A program made the translations under genes and the position numbers. Shown in pieces: positions 52,637 through 61,500 of a stretch of DNA of 64,000 bases. Numbering within the stretch: position 1 is the stretch's first letter; each line of letters begins with the position of its first letter. The notes under the pieces are model-generated. The model saw only the letters and a program-made list of their open reading frames with translations, did not search any database and had not been told where the DNA came from. This DNA comes from Neobacillus piezotolerans (GTDB lineage: Bacteria > Bacillota > Bacilli > Bacillales > Cytobacillaceae), in assembly GCF_003362805.1 (NCBI RefSeq), contig NZ_QNQT01000008.1:1-64000 (forward strand), read 5' to 3'.

Positions 52637-53578
52637 TTACAATGAAGAGGAAGCTGCCCTTTTTTGTTCAAATAATGTAAATACTATAAGATATAGGAAT
52701 GCGCTTACTACAGCTAAACCTGTTAATATCATGAACGTCCAAACAAAACCGAACCAAGCTGTCATCGGAATCGAAAGCGGGGCAATCATGCGTCCGATCG
52801 TATTACGAAGGCTCGCAGCCGCAAAATATTGTCCCATCATATTTTCAGGAGCCAATTTTGAAATGAAGCTTTGTTGTACTCCAACGATCAACAACTCACC
52901 CATCGTGAAGATGAACATTGCTAAAATGAATATATAGAAGTTCCCGTATTTAATAGCTCCGATCCAGCCGGAAGATTTCACTTTCATCTCCATCATCGTT
53001 TGGGGAGATAATGATTCGTGTGAAAAACGGTAGAGGATCCATGCCAATAAAAGACAAACCACTGTCGCAAACAGTAGGAGTTCGAATCGGTACAGGAAAA
53101 AGAAAATCCCCCCTAATATTGGCCCTATGACCACCGCGATATTGAAAGACGTATAGAAAACGGCATATACAACGCTCCGGTGTTCCTCCGGTACCATATC
53201 CGCAACAGATGCATCCCTGGCCGGCGCGTAGAAAGCACCAAATACACCGGCTAATGTAAACCCTGCAAACGCGAGTAATGGTGAATTGTAAAATGGCGAA
53301 TTAGCAAGAGCAAATATGAAAAATGATAATCCTTGCCCAGTAGCCGCAAAAACCATCATCCGTTTACGCCCAAAACGGTCGGCACAATATCCTCCTACTA
53401 AATTGGACGTTACCGAAAAGATTTGTGAAAGAATCATCAGCATACCGGCCATTGTCTTGCCGAACTCATCAGCAAAATATATCGCTAGGAACGGAAATAA
53501 CATCCAATATGTAATGTTCATGAATACTTCGCCGATTAGCCTTGATTTCAAGCTTTTATTCCAATCTCTTATCCTCAT
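52637..53578 (-). CDS. MFS transporter with internal deletion
   Basis: This 313-residue major facilitator protein is about 90 residues short. Helices 1-6 are normal, with motif A GGYCADRFGRKR and the central loop. After IGAIKYG the sequence jumps to FYIFILAMFIFTMGELLIV, which is helix 10 of full-length relatives, followed by the normal KLAPENMMGQYFAAASLRNTIGR and helices 11-12. Helices 7-9 are missing, in frame. It is probably inactive, or works differently. ATG 53578 follows TTGGAG at 9 nt; the frame is open upstream. The family is the drug/metabolite efflux type. Confidence 0.85.
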   Translation of the reverse strand: MRIRDWNKSLKSRLIGEVFMNITYWMLFPFLAIYFADEFGKTMAGMLMILSQIFSVTSNLVGGYCADRFGRKRMMVFAATGQGLSFFIFALANSPFYNSPLLAFAGFTLAGVFGAFYAPARDASVADMVPEEHRSVVYAVFYTSFNIAVVIGPILGGIFFFLYRFELLLFATVVCLLLAWILYRFSHESLSPQTMMEMKVKSSGWIGAIKYGNFYIFILAMFIFTMGELLIVGVQQSFISKLAPENMMGQYFAAASLRNTIGRMIAPLSIPMTAWFGFVWTFMILTGLAVVSAFLYLIVFTLFEQKRAASSSL

Positions 53579-53736
53579 GTTGAACAAACTCCAATAACAT
53601 ATCATTTTAATTGAAATATAAAAGTCAAATAAAAGTCGATTGGCACCAGCTTTTTCTCATTCCAACCCAATCTACTTCTGCCACTTTTTGTTTTACATCT
53701 TCAATTTGATAATTATTTAAATAACTCCTCAACAAT

Positions 53737-54300
53737 TTAGGTGATTTCTAATCTCATGATGGGGCGTTTCGGATGATGGCGTTGAACTTCAACAAAATTG
53801 AATTCTTGAAATAAATCGAATGATCCCATGTATACTGCTGCATCTGAAGTTCTACCAGCAAAGTCCTTCGGGAAGGCTTCCAATGCTTTGGCACCCTGTG
53901 TCTTTGCGAATTCAATGGCATCCCTCAACAATTGCCTTGCAATCCCTCGATTTCGGAAATCTTTGTGTACGTAAAAACAAAGAATGGACCACACCGGTCT
54001 ATTATCTATCGGTTTAAAAACATGAGAATGAGTGATTCGTTCGCTGAATTCCTCACGCGGTGCAATTAAACACCAACCGACTGGCTGATCCTCTACATAA
54101 GCCAATAACCCCGGTTTCCGTCCTTCTTCAACAATGTTCTTAAAATCAGCGCGATTTTCAGAGTTGCTTCTTTTTTTATAATCTTTATTTCTTACACGCC
54201 AGTACATACACCAACACCCTTCACAGGCTCCATTTTTACCAAACAATCGCTCCACATCAGGCCATCGATCCGGCGTCAGTGGATGGATGTCAACTTTCAT
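53737..54300 (-). CDS. GNAT family N-acetyltransferase
   Basis: This 187-residue acetyl-CoA-dependent transferase has the GNAT core: LLAYVEDQPVGWCLIAPREEF, then ILCFYVHKDFRNRGIARQLL, with the R/Q-x-x-G-x-G/A pantetheine loop. An unusual N-terminal ACEGCWCMYWR cysteine cluster is typical of one Bacillus subfamily and may bind metal. The substrate is unknown. GGGAGCGG precedes the ATG. It is divergent from the CGNR regulator. Confidence 0.88.
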   Translation of the reverse strand: MKVDIHPLTPDRWPDVERLFGKNGACEGCWCMYWRVRNKDYKKRSNSENRADFKNIVEEGRKPGLLAYVEDQPVGWCLIAPREEFSERITHSHVFKPIDNRPVWSILCFYVHKDFRNRGIARQLLRDAIEFAKTQGAKALEAFPKDFAGRTSDAAVYMGSFDLFQEFNFVEVQRHHPKRPIMRLEIT

Positions 54301-54432
54301 TTTCAGCCGCTCCCTTCAAAAACTTCATAATAATCGATTTGCCCGTAATGGGCGACATCCTTTGCGAACCGAATTCAAAGCTAAATTTGAAAAAGACTTT
54401 CGAGTGGAATCAGTGAATTCCTCCTGGATTTA

Positions 54433-54512
54433 TATAACCTTCTATAATTGTTTTGATGGTTATATTATGATGTGGTTGATTCTAACTGTCAATACCTTTT
54501 ATAATGGTTATA
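54433..54512 (+). promoter_or_regulatory. Promoter of the CGNR gene with GGTTATA repeats
   Basis: TTGATT (54476-54481) and TATAAT (54500-54505) are 18 bp apart. ATGGTTATA occurs at 54456 and 54504, and TATAACC, its inverse, at 54433. The downstream copy overlaps the -10, suggesting autoregulation by the CGNR protein or another factor. Confidence 0.55.
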
Positions 54513-54578
54513 AGCCAAAATTCAAAGTTATTTTGCCCGGACTCTCAAAATACTTACGGCAAGAAAAGGAGAAGTCAC

Positions 54579-55202
54579 ATGTCTGAAATAAATAAAGATG
54601 TACACAAGCATGATTTGCTCGGAGGACGTTTGTGTTTGGATTTTGCCAATACAGTAAGTTGGCACGATAGCAGTGAGGAATCACAGGAGTTGCTGACGAG
54701 TTACGAGAAGTTGGTAAACTGGAGTTTGCATGCCAATATTCTTAAGAAACAACAATCGCTTGCGCTATTAAAAAAAGCAGAAGATCTACCTTCTAGGGCA
54801 AACGAAGTTCTCCAACAAGCTATTGAGCTGCGGGAATCGATTTACCAAATTTTTAGTCGAGTAATAAACAATGAAACACCAGCCCCAAAAGATCTTTCTA
54901 TTTTGAATAAAGCCTTAGGCAATGCTTACGGGATGATGCGAGTAGTGCCTGGTGAAAATAAATTTTCATTGGAATTTTCGAATTGTGAAGAAGCATTAGA
55001 CGAAATGCTTCCACCAATTATTCAATCTGCTATAGACATCCTTATTTCTGAAAAAGAACTAAGTAGGGTGAAAAAGTGTGAAGGGGTTCCGTGTGGGTGG
55101 CTGTTTTTGGATACAAGCCGCAATCGTAGCAGACGTTGGTGTTCGATGGCAGACTGCGGGAATCGTGCAAAAGCAAAGCGATTTTATCATAATAAAAAAT
55201 AA
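54579..55202 (+). CDS. CGNR zinc-finger (ABATE domain) regulator
   Basis: This 207-residue cytoplasmic protein has the ABATE domain opening GGRLCLDFANTVSWHD and a C-terminal CGNR zinc finger, with cysteines in KKCEGVPCGWLFLDTS and RRWCSMADCGNRAKAKRFY. CGNR proteins are thought to be DNA-binding regulators, often next to transporters or modifying enzymes. AAGGAG lies 8 nt before ATG 54579; longer in-frame starts have no RBS. It is divergent from the GNAT gene and has a promoter with repeated GGTTATA elements. Confidence 0.92.
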   Translation: MSEINKDVHKHDLLGGRLCLDFANTVSWHDSSEESQELLTSYEKLVNWSLHANILKKQQSLALLKKAEDLPSRANEVLQQAIELRESIYQIFSRVINNETPAPKDLSILNKALGNAYGMMRVVPGENKFSLEFSNCEEALDEMLPPIIQSAIDILISEKELSRVKKCEGVPCGWLFLDTSRNRSRRWCSMADCGNRAKAKRFYHNKK

Positions 55203-55313
55203 TAGCTCCTAATACGAAGTTATTTTGCTTTTATATCCTTAACGTTGTAAATTCGCTTTTTTTCTGGCGCTGCCCCTTTAATAAAAATAGTCTTGGACAA
55301 GGAGCGTAAAATT

Positions 55314-56024
55314 GTGAGGAAATGGTTGGTAGCCTTGTTATCGGGGTTCATAGTGCTTTCAGGCTGCAGTTTTGATAAGGATAGCCATCCAGTACAACAT
55401 CAAAAGGAGAGTGCAAACGTGGAAAACGGATTGAAAGAGCAGTTGCTTGCCGCGGCCGAACGCGGAGATGTTAGCGAAATAAGCCGCCTGATTGAAGATG
55501 GGGCGAATATCAATGTCCAGGATTCGAACGGGCGTACCCCGGTCATGATTGCTACATACAACAATGATGTGGCGGCGGCGAAAGTATTGATAGATGCTGG
55601 AGCCGACATGGACATCCGTGACAATATGAAAAACAATGTGTTTTTGTATGCCGGCGCGGAAGGGTATATTGATATCTTGAAGCTTGCAATAAAAGCAGGC
55701 GCGGATCCGCATATTACGAACCGCTATGGCGGGGTTGCGGTTATTCCCGCATCAGAGCGCGGACACGTCAAAGTTGTGGAATTGCTTCTAACCGAAACGG
55801 ATATTAGTGTGAACCATGTAAACAATCTCGGCTGGACAGCGCTTATCGAAGCGATCATTTTGAACAACGGGAACATGAGGCAGCAGGAGATTATTCGGCT
55901 TCTAATCAAACACGGTGCCGATGTAAATATCCCGGATGGCGATGGAGTTACGCCGCTAACGCATGCACGGAACAAAGGGTTTAAAGAGATTGAAAAAATA
56001 TTGGTCGAGGCAGGCGCTAAATAG
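55314..56024 (+). CDS. Ankyrin-repeat lipoprotein
   Basis: This 236-residue exported lipoprotein has lipobox VLSGC (Cys18), a short linker, and five to six ankyrin repeats (AAERGDVSEISRLIEDGANINVQDSNGRTPVM is the first; later ones carry TALIEA and TPLTHA). Ankyrin repeats bind proteins, so it may act as an envelope binding partner or inhibitor. GTG 55314 is chosen because AAGGAGCG lies 7-9 nt upstream; the TTG at 55293 does not have an RBS. Confidence 0.88.
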   Translation: MRKWLVALLSGFIVLSGCSFDKDSHPVQHQKESANVENGLKEQLLAAAERGDVSEISRLIEDGANINVQDSNGRTPVMIATYNNDVAAAKVLIDAGADMDIRDNMKNNVFLYAGAEGYIDILKLAIKAGADPHITNRYGGVAVIPASERGHVKVVELLLTETDISVNHVNNLGWTALIEAIILNNGNMRQQEIIRLLIKHGADVNIPDGDGVTPLTHARNKGFKEIEKILVEAGAK

Positions 56025-56042
56025 TGCCTGCCTTTTCGTTTG
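56008..56042 (+). terminator. Intrinsic terminator of the ankyrin gene
   Basis: AGGCAGGC (56008-56015) pairs with GCCTGCCT (56026-56033) and is followed by TTT, then CGTTT. The stop codon lies in the loop. Confidence 0.8.
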
Positions 56043-56221
56043 GGTAAATTTCATTGAAATTTTTTAAGCTTTTATTTTCCGATATATTAATATGGATATT
56101 TTTTCGTTTGAATATCTCACGAAATGTTAGTAAATTAATTCCTATAAGAAAATAATTTACTATTTAAATATAATTTTTTAACAATCTTTACAATATAACG
56201 GCCAAAGGAGTAATTCTATAA

Positions 56222-58114
56222 ATGTACAGCTCAATAAATTCGGATAAACATGCTCACACGAACCCTGCAAACAATGAGCCTGTTAGAGAATATACAATTT
56301 TCAACACATACTTTTTCTTATTTTTAATTCTTTTCATAATTAAAAGGGTTGCTTTTAATTCCCTGATTTTTTCGGAATTTAGCATCCGTTATTTTTTCGG
56401 GCTGGAGATTGTTTCAGTGATAGGCATATTCCTATTCATGGAGTTACTATTTAAGAGCAAGAAATTATGGGGATACATCCTATTCAATCTTCTTACTTCT
56501 GTCTTTTTTATATTTGTTATTGTATATCACAACTATTATGGGACCATTCCCAACTATCAGGTTTTGCTTCAATTTTCCGAAGCAGGCAAGTTAGGCGAAA
56601 GTATCTGGGCGTTATTTAATCCCGCTTATTTGATATTTATGCTGGATACATTATTACTTGTACTGCTGCTTTTGCTTAAAAGAATTGACTTTAAAATAGA
56701 TATTTTTAGTACGATTAAACCGAAAAAACTGCTTATCAGTTTTCTTGTATTCTGTATTTTTTCTATAGCTGTACCGATCACTCATTCTTCTGAAATAGCG
56801 AAAGAAAGAGACAAAAAAATTCAGGACATGGGGATTGTTAATTACCAATTAGCAAGTACCTATAGCCAGCTTTTTGCTGAACCGGTAATTACCGATGCCA
56901 ATCAAATCACCAATAAATTAATAAGTGAAACCAAGGGAATTAAAACGAAGCCAAACCCTGAATTGTTTGGAGCAGCCAAAGACATGAATGTGATCATGGT
57001 CCAGTTGGAGGCTTTTCAAAATTTCCCTATAGGCAAGGATATTAATGGACAGGAAATAACTCCGGTTTTGAATCAACTGGCTAGTGAAAATTATTATTTT
57101 ACAAAATTTTATCAACAGATTTCCCAGGGGAATACGGTGGATGCGGAGTTCCTAGCTAATACGTCACTTTATCCGTCAGGACAATATGTCACTTCCAAGC
57201 GATATGCGGGAAAAGAAATACCAAGTTTGCCACGACTATTACATGGAGTTGGCTATCAAACGGCAACTTTGCACACCAATGATAAAGAATTTTATAACAG
57301 AGGGGAATTTTATAAGGCTTTAGGTTTTGACCGGGTATACGACAAAGAGTTCTTCGGCGAAGATCGTACGCTGCTATTTGGCGAAATAGATGAACTGCTT
57401 TATCGGGACTCACTCAATGAGCTGGTTAAATTAACAGAAAACAATAATAGGTTTTATGCGCATTACATCGGAATGTCTAGCCACCATCCTTTTAAAATCC
57501 CTAAAGATTTACAGAAACTGAACTTACCGGAAAAATATGAAGGGACCTTAATAGGAGATTATTTGCAATCGATCCATTACGCTGATTTCGCTCTAGGCAC
57601 ACTAGTCGAGGAATTAAAGAAAAATAATTTATGGGATAAAACGCTCCTGGTTATTTATGGAGACCATTTCGCGATTCATTCCGATACTGTTCAGACCAAA
57701 GATAGGACAATGCTGGAAGATTTTATTGGAGAACCGTATACGAAACAAACGATGATGAACACACCTTTACTCATTAGAATTCCAGGAATAAAAGGCGAAG
57801 TGAGGGACAACGTAGGAGGCCAGGTTGATATTTTGCCGACGGTAACAAATTTATTAGGGATCAATGTTAATCAAGTTCATTTTGGCCAGGACCTGCTAAA
57901 TGTTCAACCGAATCTGCTGCCTGAGCGTTTTTATATGGTAACCGGCTCATATATCAACGACAAGGTTATGTATTCATCTTCCGATTCTAAAATACTTCCC
58001 TTAAACGGAAAGGCAAATGGATTTGATAAAAATAATATCGAAGAAGATTATAATAAAACACTTAAACTACTTGAATACTCAGATATTTACCTTGAAAATT
58101 TACCAAATAGATAG
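56222..58114 (+). CDS. Lipoteichoic acid synthase-like sulfatase-family enzyme
   Basis: This 630-residue membrane enzyme is LtaS-like. Five N-terminal helices (residues about 28-210) anchor an extracellular alkaline-phosphatase-fold domain that transfers glycerol phosphate from phosphatidylglycerol. Expected metal and catalytic residues are present: E263 (VQLEAF), nucleophile T305 (QGNTVDAEF), and D481-H482 (YGDHF). Bacillus has several paralogues (synthases and primases), so which activity applies is uncertain. AAGGAG is 11 nt before ATG 56222. The A+T-rich leader and terminator mark it as a single-gene unit. Confidence 0.92.
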   Translation: MYSSINSDKHAHTNPANNEPVREYTIFNTYFFLFLILFIIKRVAFNSLIFSEFSIRYFFGLEIVSVIGIFLFMELLFKSKKLWGYILFNLLTSVFFIFVIVYHNYYGTIPNYQVLLQFSEAGKLGESIWALFNPAYLIFMLDTLLLVLLLLLKRIDFKIDIFSTIKPKKLLISFLVFCIFSIAVPITHSSEIAKERDKKIQDMGIVNYQLASTYSQLFAEPVITDANQITNKLISETKGIKTKPNPELFGAAKDMNVIMVQLEAFQNFPIGKDINGQEITPVLNQLASENYYFTKFYQQISQGNTVDAEFLANTSLYPSGQYVTSKRYAGKEIPSLPRLLHGVGYQTATLHTNDKEFYNRGEFYKALGFDRVYDKEFFGEDRTLLFGEIDELLYRDSLNELVKLTENNNRFYAHYIGMSSHHPFKIPKDLQKLNLPEKYEGTLIGDYLQSIHYADFALGTLVEELKKNNLWDKTLLVIYGDHFAIHSDTVQTKDRTMLEDFIGEPYTKQTMMNTPLLIRIPGIKGEVRDNVGGQVDILPTVTNLLGINVNQVHFGQDLLNVQPNLLPERFYMVTGSYINDKVMYSSSDSKILPLNGKANGFDKNNIEEDYNKTLKLLEYSDIYLENLPNR

Positions 58115-58134
58115 AGCAAAATAGAGTTACTTAT

Positions 58135-58167
58135 GAAAGCAGCTTTCAAATTGGCTGCTTTTTTTTC
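58135..58167 (+). terminator. Intrinsic terminator of the LtaS-like gene
   Basis: AAAGCAGC (58136-58143) pairs with GCTGCTTT (58154-58161) around 10 nt, followed by TTTTT. Confidence 0.88.
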
Positions 58168-58341
58168 ATAGAGTTTTTACTCTTAAGGAGAGATTTGTAA
58201 ATTAAGTTTTGATTTTGTTTTTTATCTATGACTAAGATAGTATTGTGGTTCTATTACTCTTGCCGGTTCGTAGTAAGACAGGTACCGGTCTGAGTTCTAA
58301 GTCAAATCTTGTACAATTTTAACAAATGAAAAGGAGCCTTT

Positions 58342-58749
58342 ATGGAAAATAAAATACTTTATACAAGCGATTCTCCGTTGGATATCAGGCAACTGGTGGA
58401 GCTTTATGAATCACTCAATTGGAATTCATTGAATCTGACAGCCGAAGAGATGGAGAAAATGTGCCGGCAGAGCTGGTTTTCGGTTTATGCGTTCGATGGC
58501 GAAAGGCTGATCGGCATGGGGCGGGTGATTTCGGATGGAGTTATTACCGGCGTCATTTGCGGGGTTTGCGTGCATCCGGAGTACCAATCAAAAGGGATTG
58601 GGACTGAAATCATGAACAGGCTTGCGCACCATTGCGAGCTGAATCGGGTTATTCCGCAGCTCATGTGTGTGGAAAAACTTGAACCATATTACGAGAAGCG
58701 TGGGTTTCAGAGATTTACGATTGGGATGAAGAAGGATATTATTAGGTAA
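58342..58749 (+). CDS. GNAT family N-acetyltransferase, short
   Basis: This 135-residue acetyltransferase has the GNAT signature VCVHPEYQSKGIGTEIM and the C-terminal PYYEKRGFQRF. Its size and LVELYESLNWN opening match a common Bacillus subfamily of unknown substrate. AAAAGGAGCC precedes the ATG. The next gene begins 25 bp later. Confidence 0.9.
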   Translation: MENKILYTSDSPLDIRQLVELYESLNWNSLNLTAEEMEKMCRQSWFSVYAFDGERLIGMGRVISDGVITGVICGVCVHPEYQSKGIGTEIMNRLAHHCELNRVIPQLMCVEKLEPYYEKRGFQRFTIGMKKDIIR

Positions 58750-58774
58750 ACGTTAAGGTGGATTACTATTAAAA

Positions 58775-59026
58775 ATGATTAGACGGATTCTTTATTATTT
58801 AATTTGGGCTTTCATATTAATCTCCATTGTCCTCGGGTATGAGTTGGTCTTATTTACTGCGGGTGTTTGGTACTTGTTAATTGCCATATCCATTCAGAAA
58901 AGGGAAAACAGGATCTTAAGGCTATTGTTGGCAGATTTGTTCTCCGAGGGAGATTATAATAGTAAAAAAGCTTATATTTCCGGGACTTTTTTAATAGTGT
59001 TAGGAATCGCATCGCTTGCCATATAG
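58775..59026 (+). CDS. Small membrane protein, three TM segments
   Basis: This 83-residue hydrophobic protein has predicted helices at about residues 4-22 and 25-40, and a third at about 67-83 (GTFLIVLGIASLAI), separated by a charged loop. The RBS is weak (AGGTGG) and spaced far. It may be co-transcribed with the acetyltransferase. No family is known. Confidence 0.55.
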   Translation: MIRRILYYLIWAFILISIVLGYELVLFTAGVWYLLIAISIQKRENRILRLLLADLFSEGDYNSKKAYISGTFLIVLGIASLAI

Positions 59027-59033
59027 CAAAAAT

Positions 59034-59068
59034 AAAAACATGATGATCCCAGGACCATCATGTTTTTC
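59034..59068. terminator. Bidirectional intrinsic terminator
   Basis: AAAAACATGATG (59034-59045) pairs with CATCATGTTTTT (59056-59067), loop of 10 nt, T-rich on both strands. It serves the genes converging on this point. Confidence 0.88.
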
Positions 59069-59086
59069 TCTAATTTATAGGAAAAC

Positions 59087-60100
59087 TTATTTGAACGTTT
59101 GACGGACGGTGCCTTTACCGTCTTCAAAAACCACCTCTGCATAAGCGCCGTTAATGAATGTAAGCTGCGGAGGCATATGGCCGCAGTCAATATCGTAGAC
59201 AATCGGCACGGCGAGTTCGTGATGCAAATCTTGATAGACATCTTCTATCGTATAATTATCAACCGATTCGTTCGCGGGACTGCGCCCGAACAGAATGCCC
59301 GAACACCCTTCAAACCAGCCGGCAAGCTTCATTTGGACGAGCGACCTTCTTAGATCGGTCGTTTTCATATTACAATTTTCAAAATACCAGATGATTGGCT
59401 CACCAGGGATATGGCTTTCACGGAAACGGGGAATATTCCCGTAAGGCGTGCCAACCAGATGCCTGATAATATCGATGCAGCCGCCGAGCAGCCTGCCGCT
59501 CATATCAACTTTTCCGGGTGAAACGGACTTCCAGACAGTCGGTTCTGTCAGGTGGAAGACGCAGGGAGCCGGATTTTCGTGCTGCCAATCCAGTTGGTAT
59601 TTTTCCGAAGATACTTGAAGGACGGATTCTCCCGGTTTGGTCTCAAGGACTGTTTCCCACATCGCTGTGACAGTGTCGGAATATTCCCCGCGCAGGTCTA
59701 CAAGGTTGGTTCCGTGCGCTGTCGCGATGCCGGTTTTTAGTGTAATGGCAAGCAGCAATGCGCTCGTGTCCGAATAGCCCAGGACCCATTTATTTTTCAA
59801 AGAGTCGAAGTCAAGTGGTTCAAGCATTTCAATCAGCAGTTCGCCGCCCCATGGCGGGACGATGGCTCCGATTTCATTATTTTGCATCATGGCAGTAAAT
59901 TCTTCTGCACGCTTGATTGCGGGCGCTGATCGGGTTTTGTCGTCGGTCCATACTGTTTCACCGACCTCCACCTTATAGCCCTTTGCCTCAAGCCTTTCAA
60001 CCGCTTGTTTTACGATGCCATGCAAGTCTGCGGAAACACCGGAAGAAGGCGCCGTTACCCCGATTGTCGTCCCTTTTTGTAAAAACGGATACGTTATCAT
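59087..60100 (-). CDS. S66-family LD-carboxypeptidase-like peptidase
   Basis: This 337-residue cytoplasmic serine peptidase belongs to family S66 (LD-carboxypeptidase and MccF). The nucleophile S110 lies in WVLGYSDTSALL, the glutamate in WYFENCN and the histidine in DIDCGHMPPQ, forming a Ser-Glu-His triad. LD-carboxypeptidases trim peptidoglycan tetrapeptides during recycling; MccF cuts microcin C. The MccF-like features (YFENCN) make substrate assignment open. GAGGTTATTAG precedes the ATG. Confidence 0.9.
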   Translation of the reverse strand: MITYPFLQKGTTIGVTAPSSGVSADLHGIVKQAVERLEAKGYKVEVGETVWTDDKTRSAPAIKRAEEFTAMMQNNEIGAIVPPWGGELLIEMLEPLDFDSLKNKWVLGYSDTSALLLAITLKTGIATAHGTNLVDLRGEYSDTVTAMWETVLETKPGESVLQVSSEKYQLDWQHENPAPCVFHLTEPTVWKSVSPGKVDMSGRLLGGCIDIIRHLVGTPYGNIPRFRESHIPGEPIIWYFENCNMKTTDLRRSLVQMKLAGWFEGCSGILFGRSPANESVDNYTIEDVYQDLHHELAVPIVYDIDCGHMPPQLTFINGAYAEVVFEDGKGTVRQTFK

Positions 60101-60279
60101 CTAATAACCTCATTTGCTCTATTTTTTCTTTTATACTTCTAGTAAAAAAGCTTATTTCCTCTTTTTAAAAACAGTGTATCTATTTCCCAAAACCCGTTTT
60201 TCGTATATTCTGATATTACGGAAACCTACATTTGGATAGAGAGTTATTTTTTTACAAGAATAGAAAAGAGGTTTACATC

Positions 60280-60912
60280 GTGTTTAAAGATATTCTTACG
60301 TGCGAGGAACAATTTCTTGAATTACGTGCGCAAGCGGGGAAACCAAGCGTCCGAGCGTTTAACAAGGTGATTAACCACCTGGATGAACATTGCAGGGAAT
60401 TCATTTCGAAGTCGCCCTTCCTGACCATGGCTACCTCTGGCCTAGAGGGCAGATGCGATGTTTCGCCCCGCGGGGATGCTCCGGGATTCGTCCTAGTTTT
60501 GGACGATCATCATTTGTTCATTCCCGAGCGTCCTGGCAATAAGAGGATGGATTCTGTGCAAAACATCCTTCACAATCCAAACGTCGGCCTTTTGTTTATG
60601 ATACCGGGGCTCGGCGAAACGCTGAGGATTAACGGGAAAGCATACGTGTGCCGCGACCAGGACCTGTTGGAAAGGACAGCGGCTAATGGAAAAACGCCGT
60701 TATTCGGGATAGGCGTAAAAGTCGAAGAATGCTTCGCGCATTGTGCGAAGGCGTTCCTTCGGTCAGGGCTTTGGAAGCCTGATACCTGGCTTTCGGAAGA
60801 TTCACAGCCATCCATGCCAAAAATGCTCGCGGATCATTGCAAAATCCCCGATATGACAGCGGAGGATGTTGAAAAGGCCCTCCAGGAAGGCTATGCAACA
60901 AGGCTTTATTAG
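60280..60912 (+). CDS. Pyridoxamine 5'-phosphate oxidase-family FMN protein
   Basis: This 210-residue split-barrel flavoprotein matches the MSMEG_1061-type PPOX subfamily: SPFLTMATSGLEGRCDVSPRGDAPGFV near residues 43-70, then ERPGNKRMDSVQNILHNPNVGLLFMIPG and ETLRINGKAYV. Members bind FMN and may reduce small molecules; the reaction is unknown. GTG 60280 is chosen as AAAGAGGTTTACATC leads into it; an upstream TTG at 60232 has no RBS. Two small membrane protein genes follow closely. Confidence 0.9.
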   Translation: MFKDILTCEEQFLELRAQAGKPSVRAFNKVINHLDEHCREFISKSPFLTMATSGLEGRCDVSPRGDAPGFVLVLDDHHLFIPERPGNKRMDSVQNILHNPNVGLLFMIPGLGETLRINGKAYVCRDQDLLERTAANGKTPLFGIGVKVEECFAHCAKAFLRSGLWKPDTWLSEDSQPSMPKMLADHCKIPDMTAEDVEKALQEGYATRLY

Positions 60913-60924
60913 TTGGGAGGTGGA

Positions 60925-61200
60925 ATGACGGGACGGAGGATCATTTGGATAATCTTTTATGCCGTCTTTGGTGTGCTGTTTTTTGAAAAAGGGATGAGCC
61001 TGCTGGGTGCCATTCATATGGTTGATGATAGCGGAATGGGGCTTTCATTTTTAGGATTTGAAGTAAGTGATCAAATTTCTGCCTGGCATATCATCTATTA
61101 TTCTATTGGTTTTATTTTGCTGGGAGCAACTCTGTTTTGTACTGCCTTTATTAAGGTCTTCAAGTACATAAGGAAAGTAGCCTTAGGAGAACATTCTTAA
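60925..61200 (+). CDS. Small membrane protein, two TM helices
   Basis: This 91-residue protein has helices at about residues 5-25 (IIWIIFYAVFGVLFFEKGMSL) and 48-70 (IIYYSIGFILLGATLFCTAFI). ATG 60925 has GGGAGGTGG directly upstream. It lies 12 bp after the PPOX gene and 10 bp before the next, so the three are one unit. Family unknown. Confidence 0.65.
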   Translation: MTGRRIIWIIFYAVFGVLFFEKGMSLLGAIHMVDDSGMGLSFLGFEVSDQISAWHIIYYSIGFILLGATLFCTAFIKVFKYIRKVALGEHS

Positions 61201-61210
61201 AGGAGGAGTT

Positions 61211-61471
61211 ATGGACAGGTATATTTGGAATTCTATGTGGTATGTCGGTCTTTTTGTTGGATTTTTCTATTGGATGTTGAGTGGAATGGCTTCTGGCAAT
61301 TTTGGCCGATTAAACATTGCTTTATTGTTGCTTTTCCCGCTTTTTGGGATTTTTAGAGTTAGGAAAAGCCAAAACCGGGTTGGAAAAACCCTACTAATCA
61401 CCCTGCACGTAATTGCAATTTGTACGATCGGCTTTTTATTGTTGCTCGGTTTCGGGATGGGTGAAAAGTAA
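61211..61471 (+). CDS. Small membrane protein, three TM helices
   Basis: This 86-residue protein has three predicted helices (MWYVGLFVGFFYWMLSGM, NIALLLLFPLFGIF and LLITLHVIAICTIGFLLLLGF) with a basic loop RVRKSQNRVGK. AAAGGAGGAG precedes ATG 61211. It is third in the PPOX unit. No family is recognised. Confidence 0.7.
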   Translation: MDRYIWNSMWYVGLFVGFFYWMLSGMASGNFGRLNIALLLLFPLFGIFRVRKSQNRVGKTLLITLHVIAICTIGFLLLLGFGMGEK

Positions 61472-61500
61472 AAATAGAAGTTTTCTAGGGGGAAATAGGT

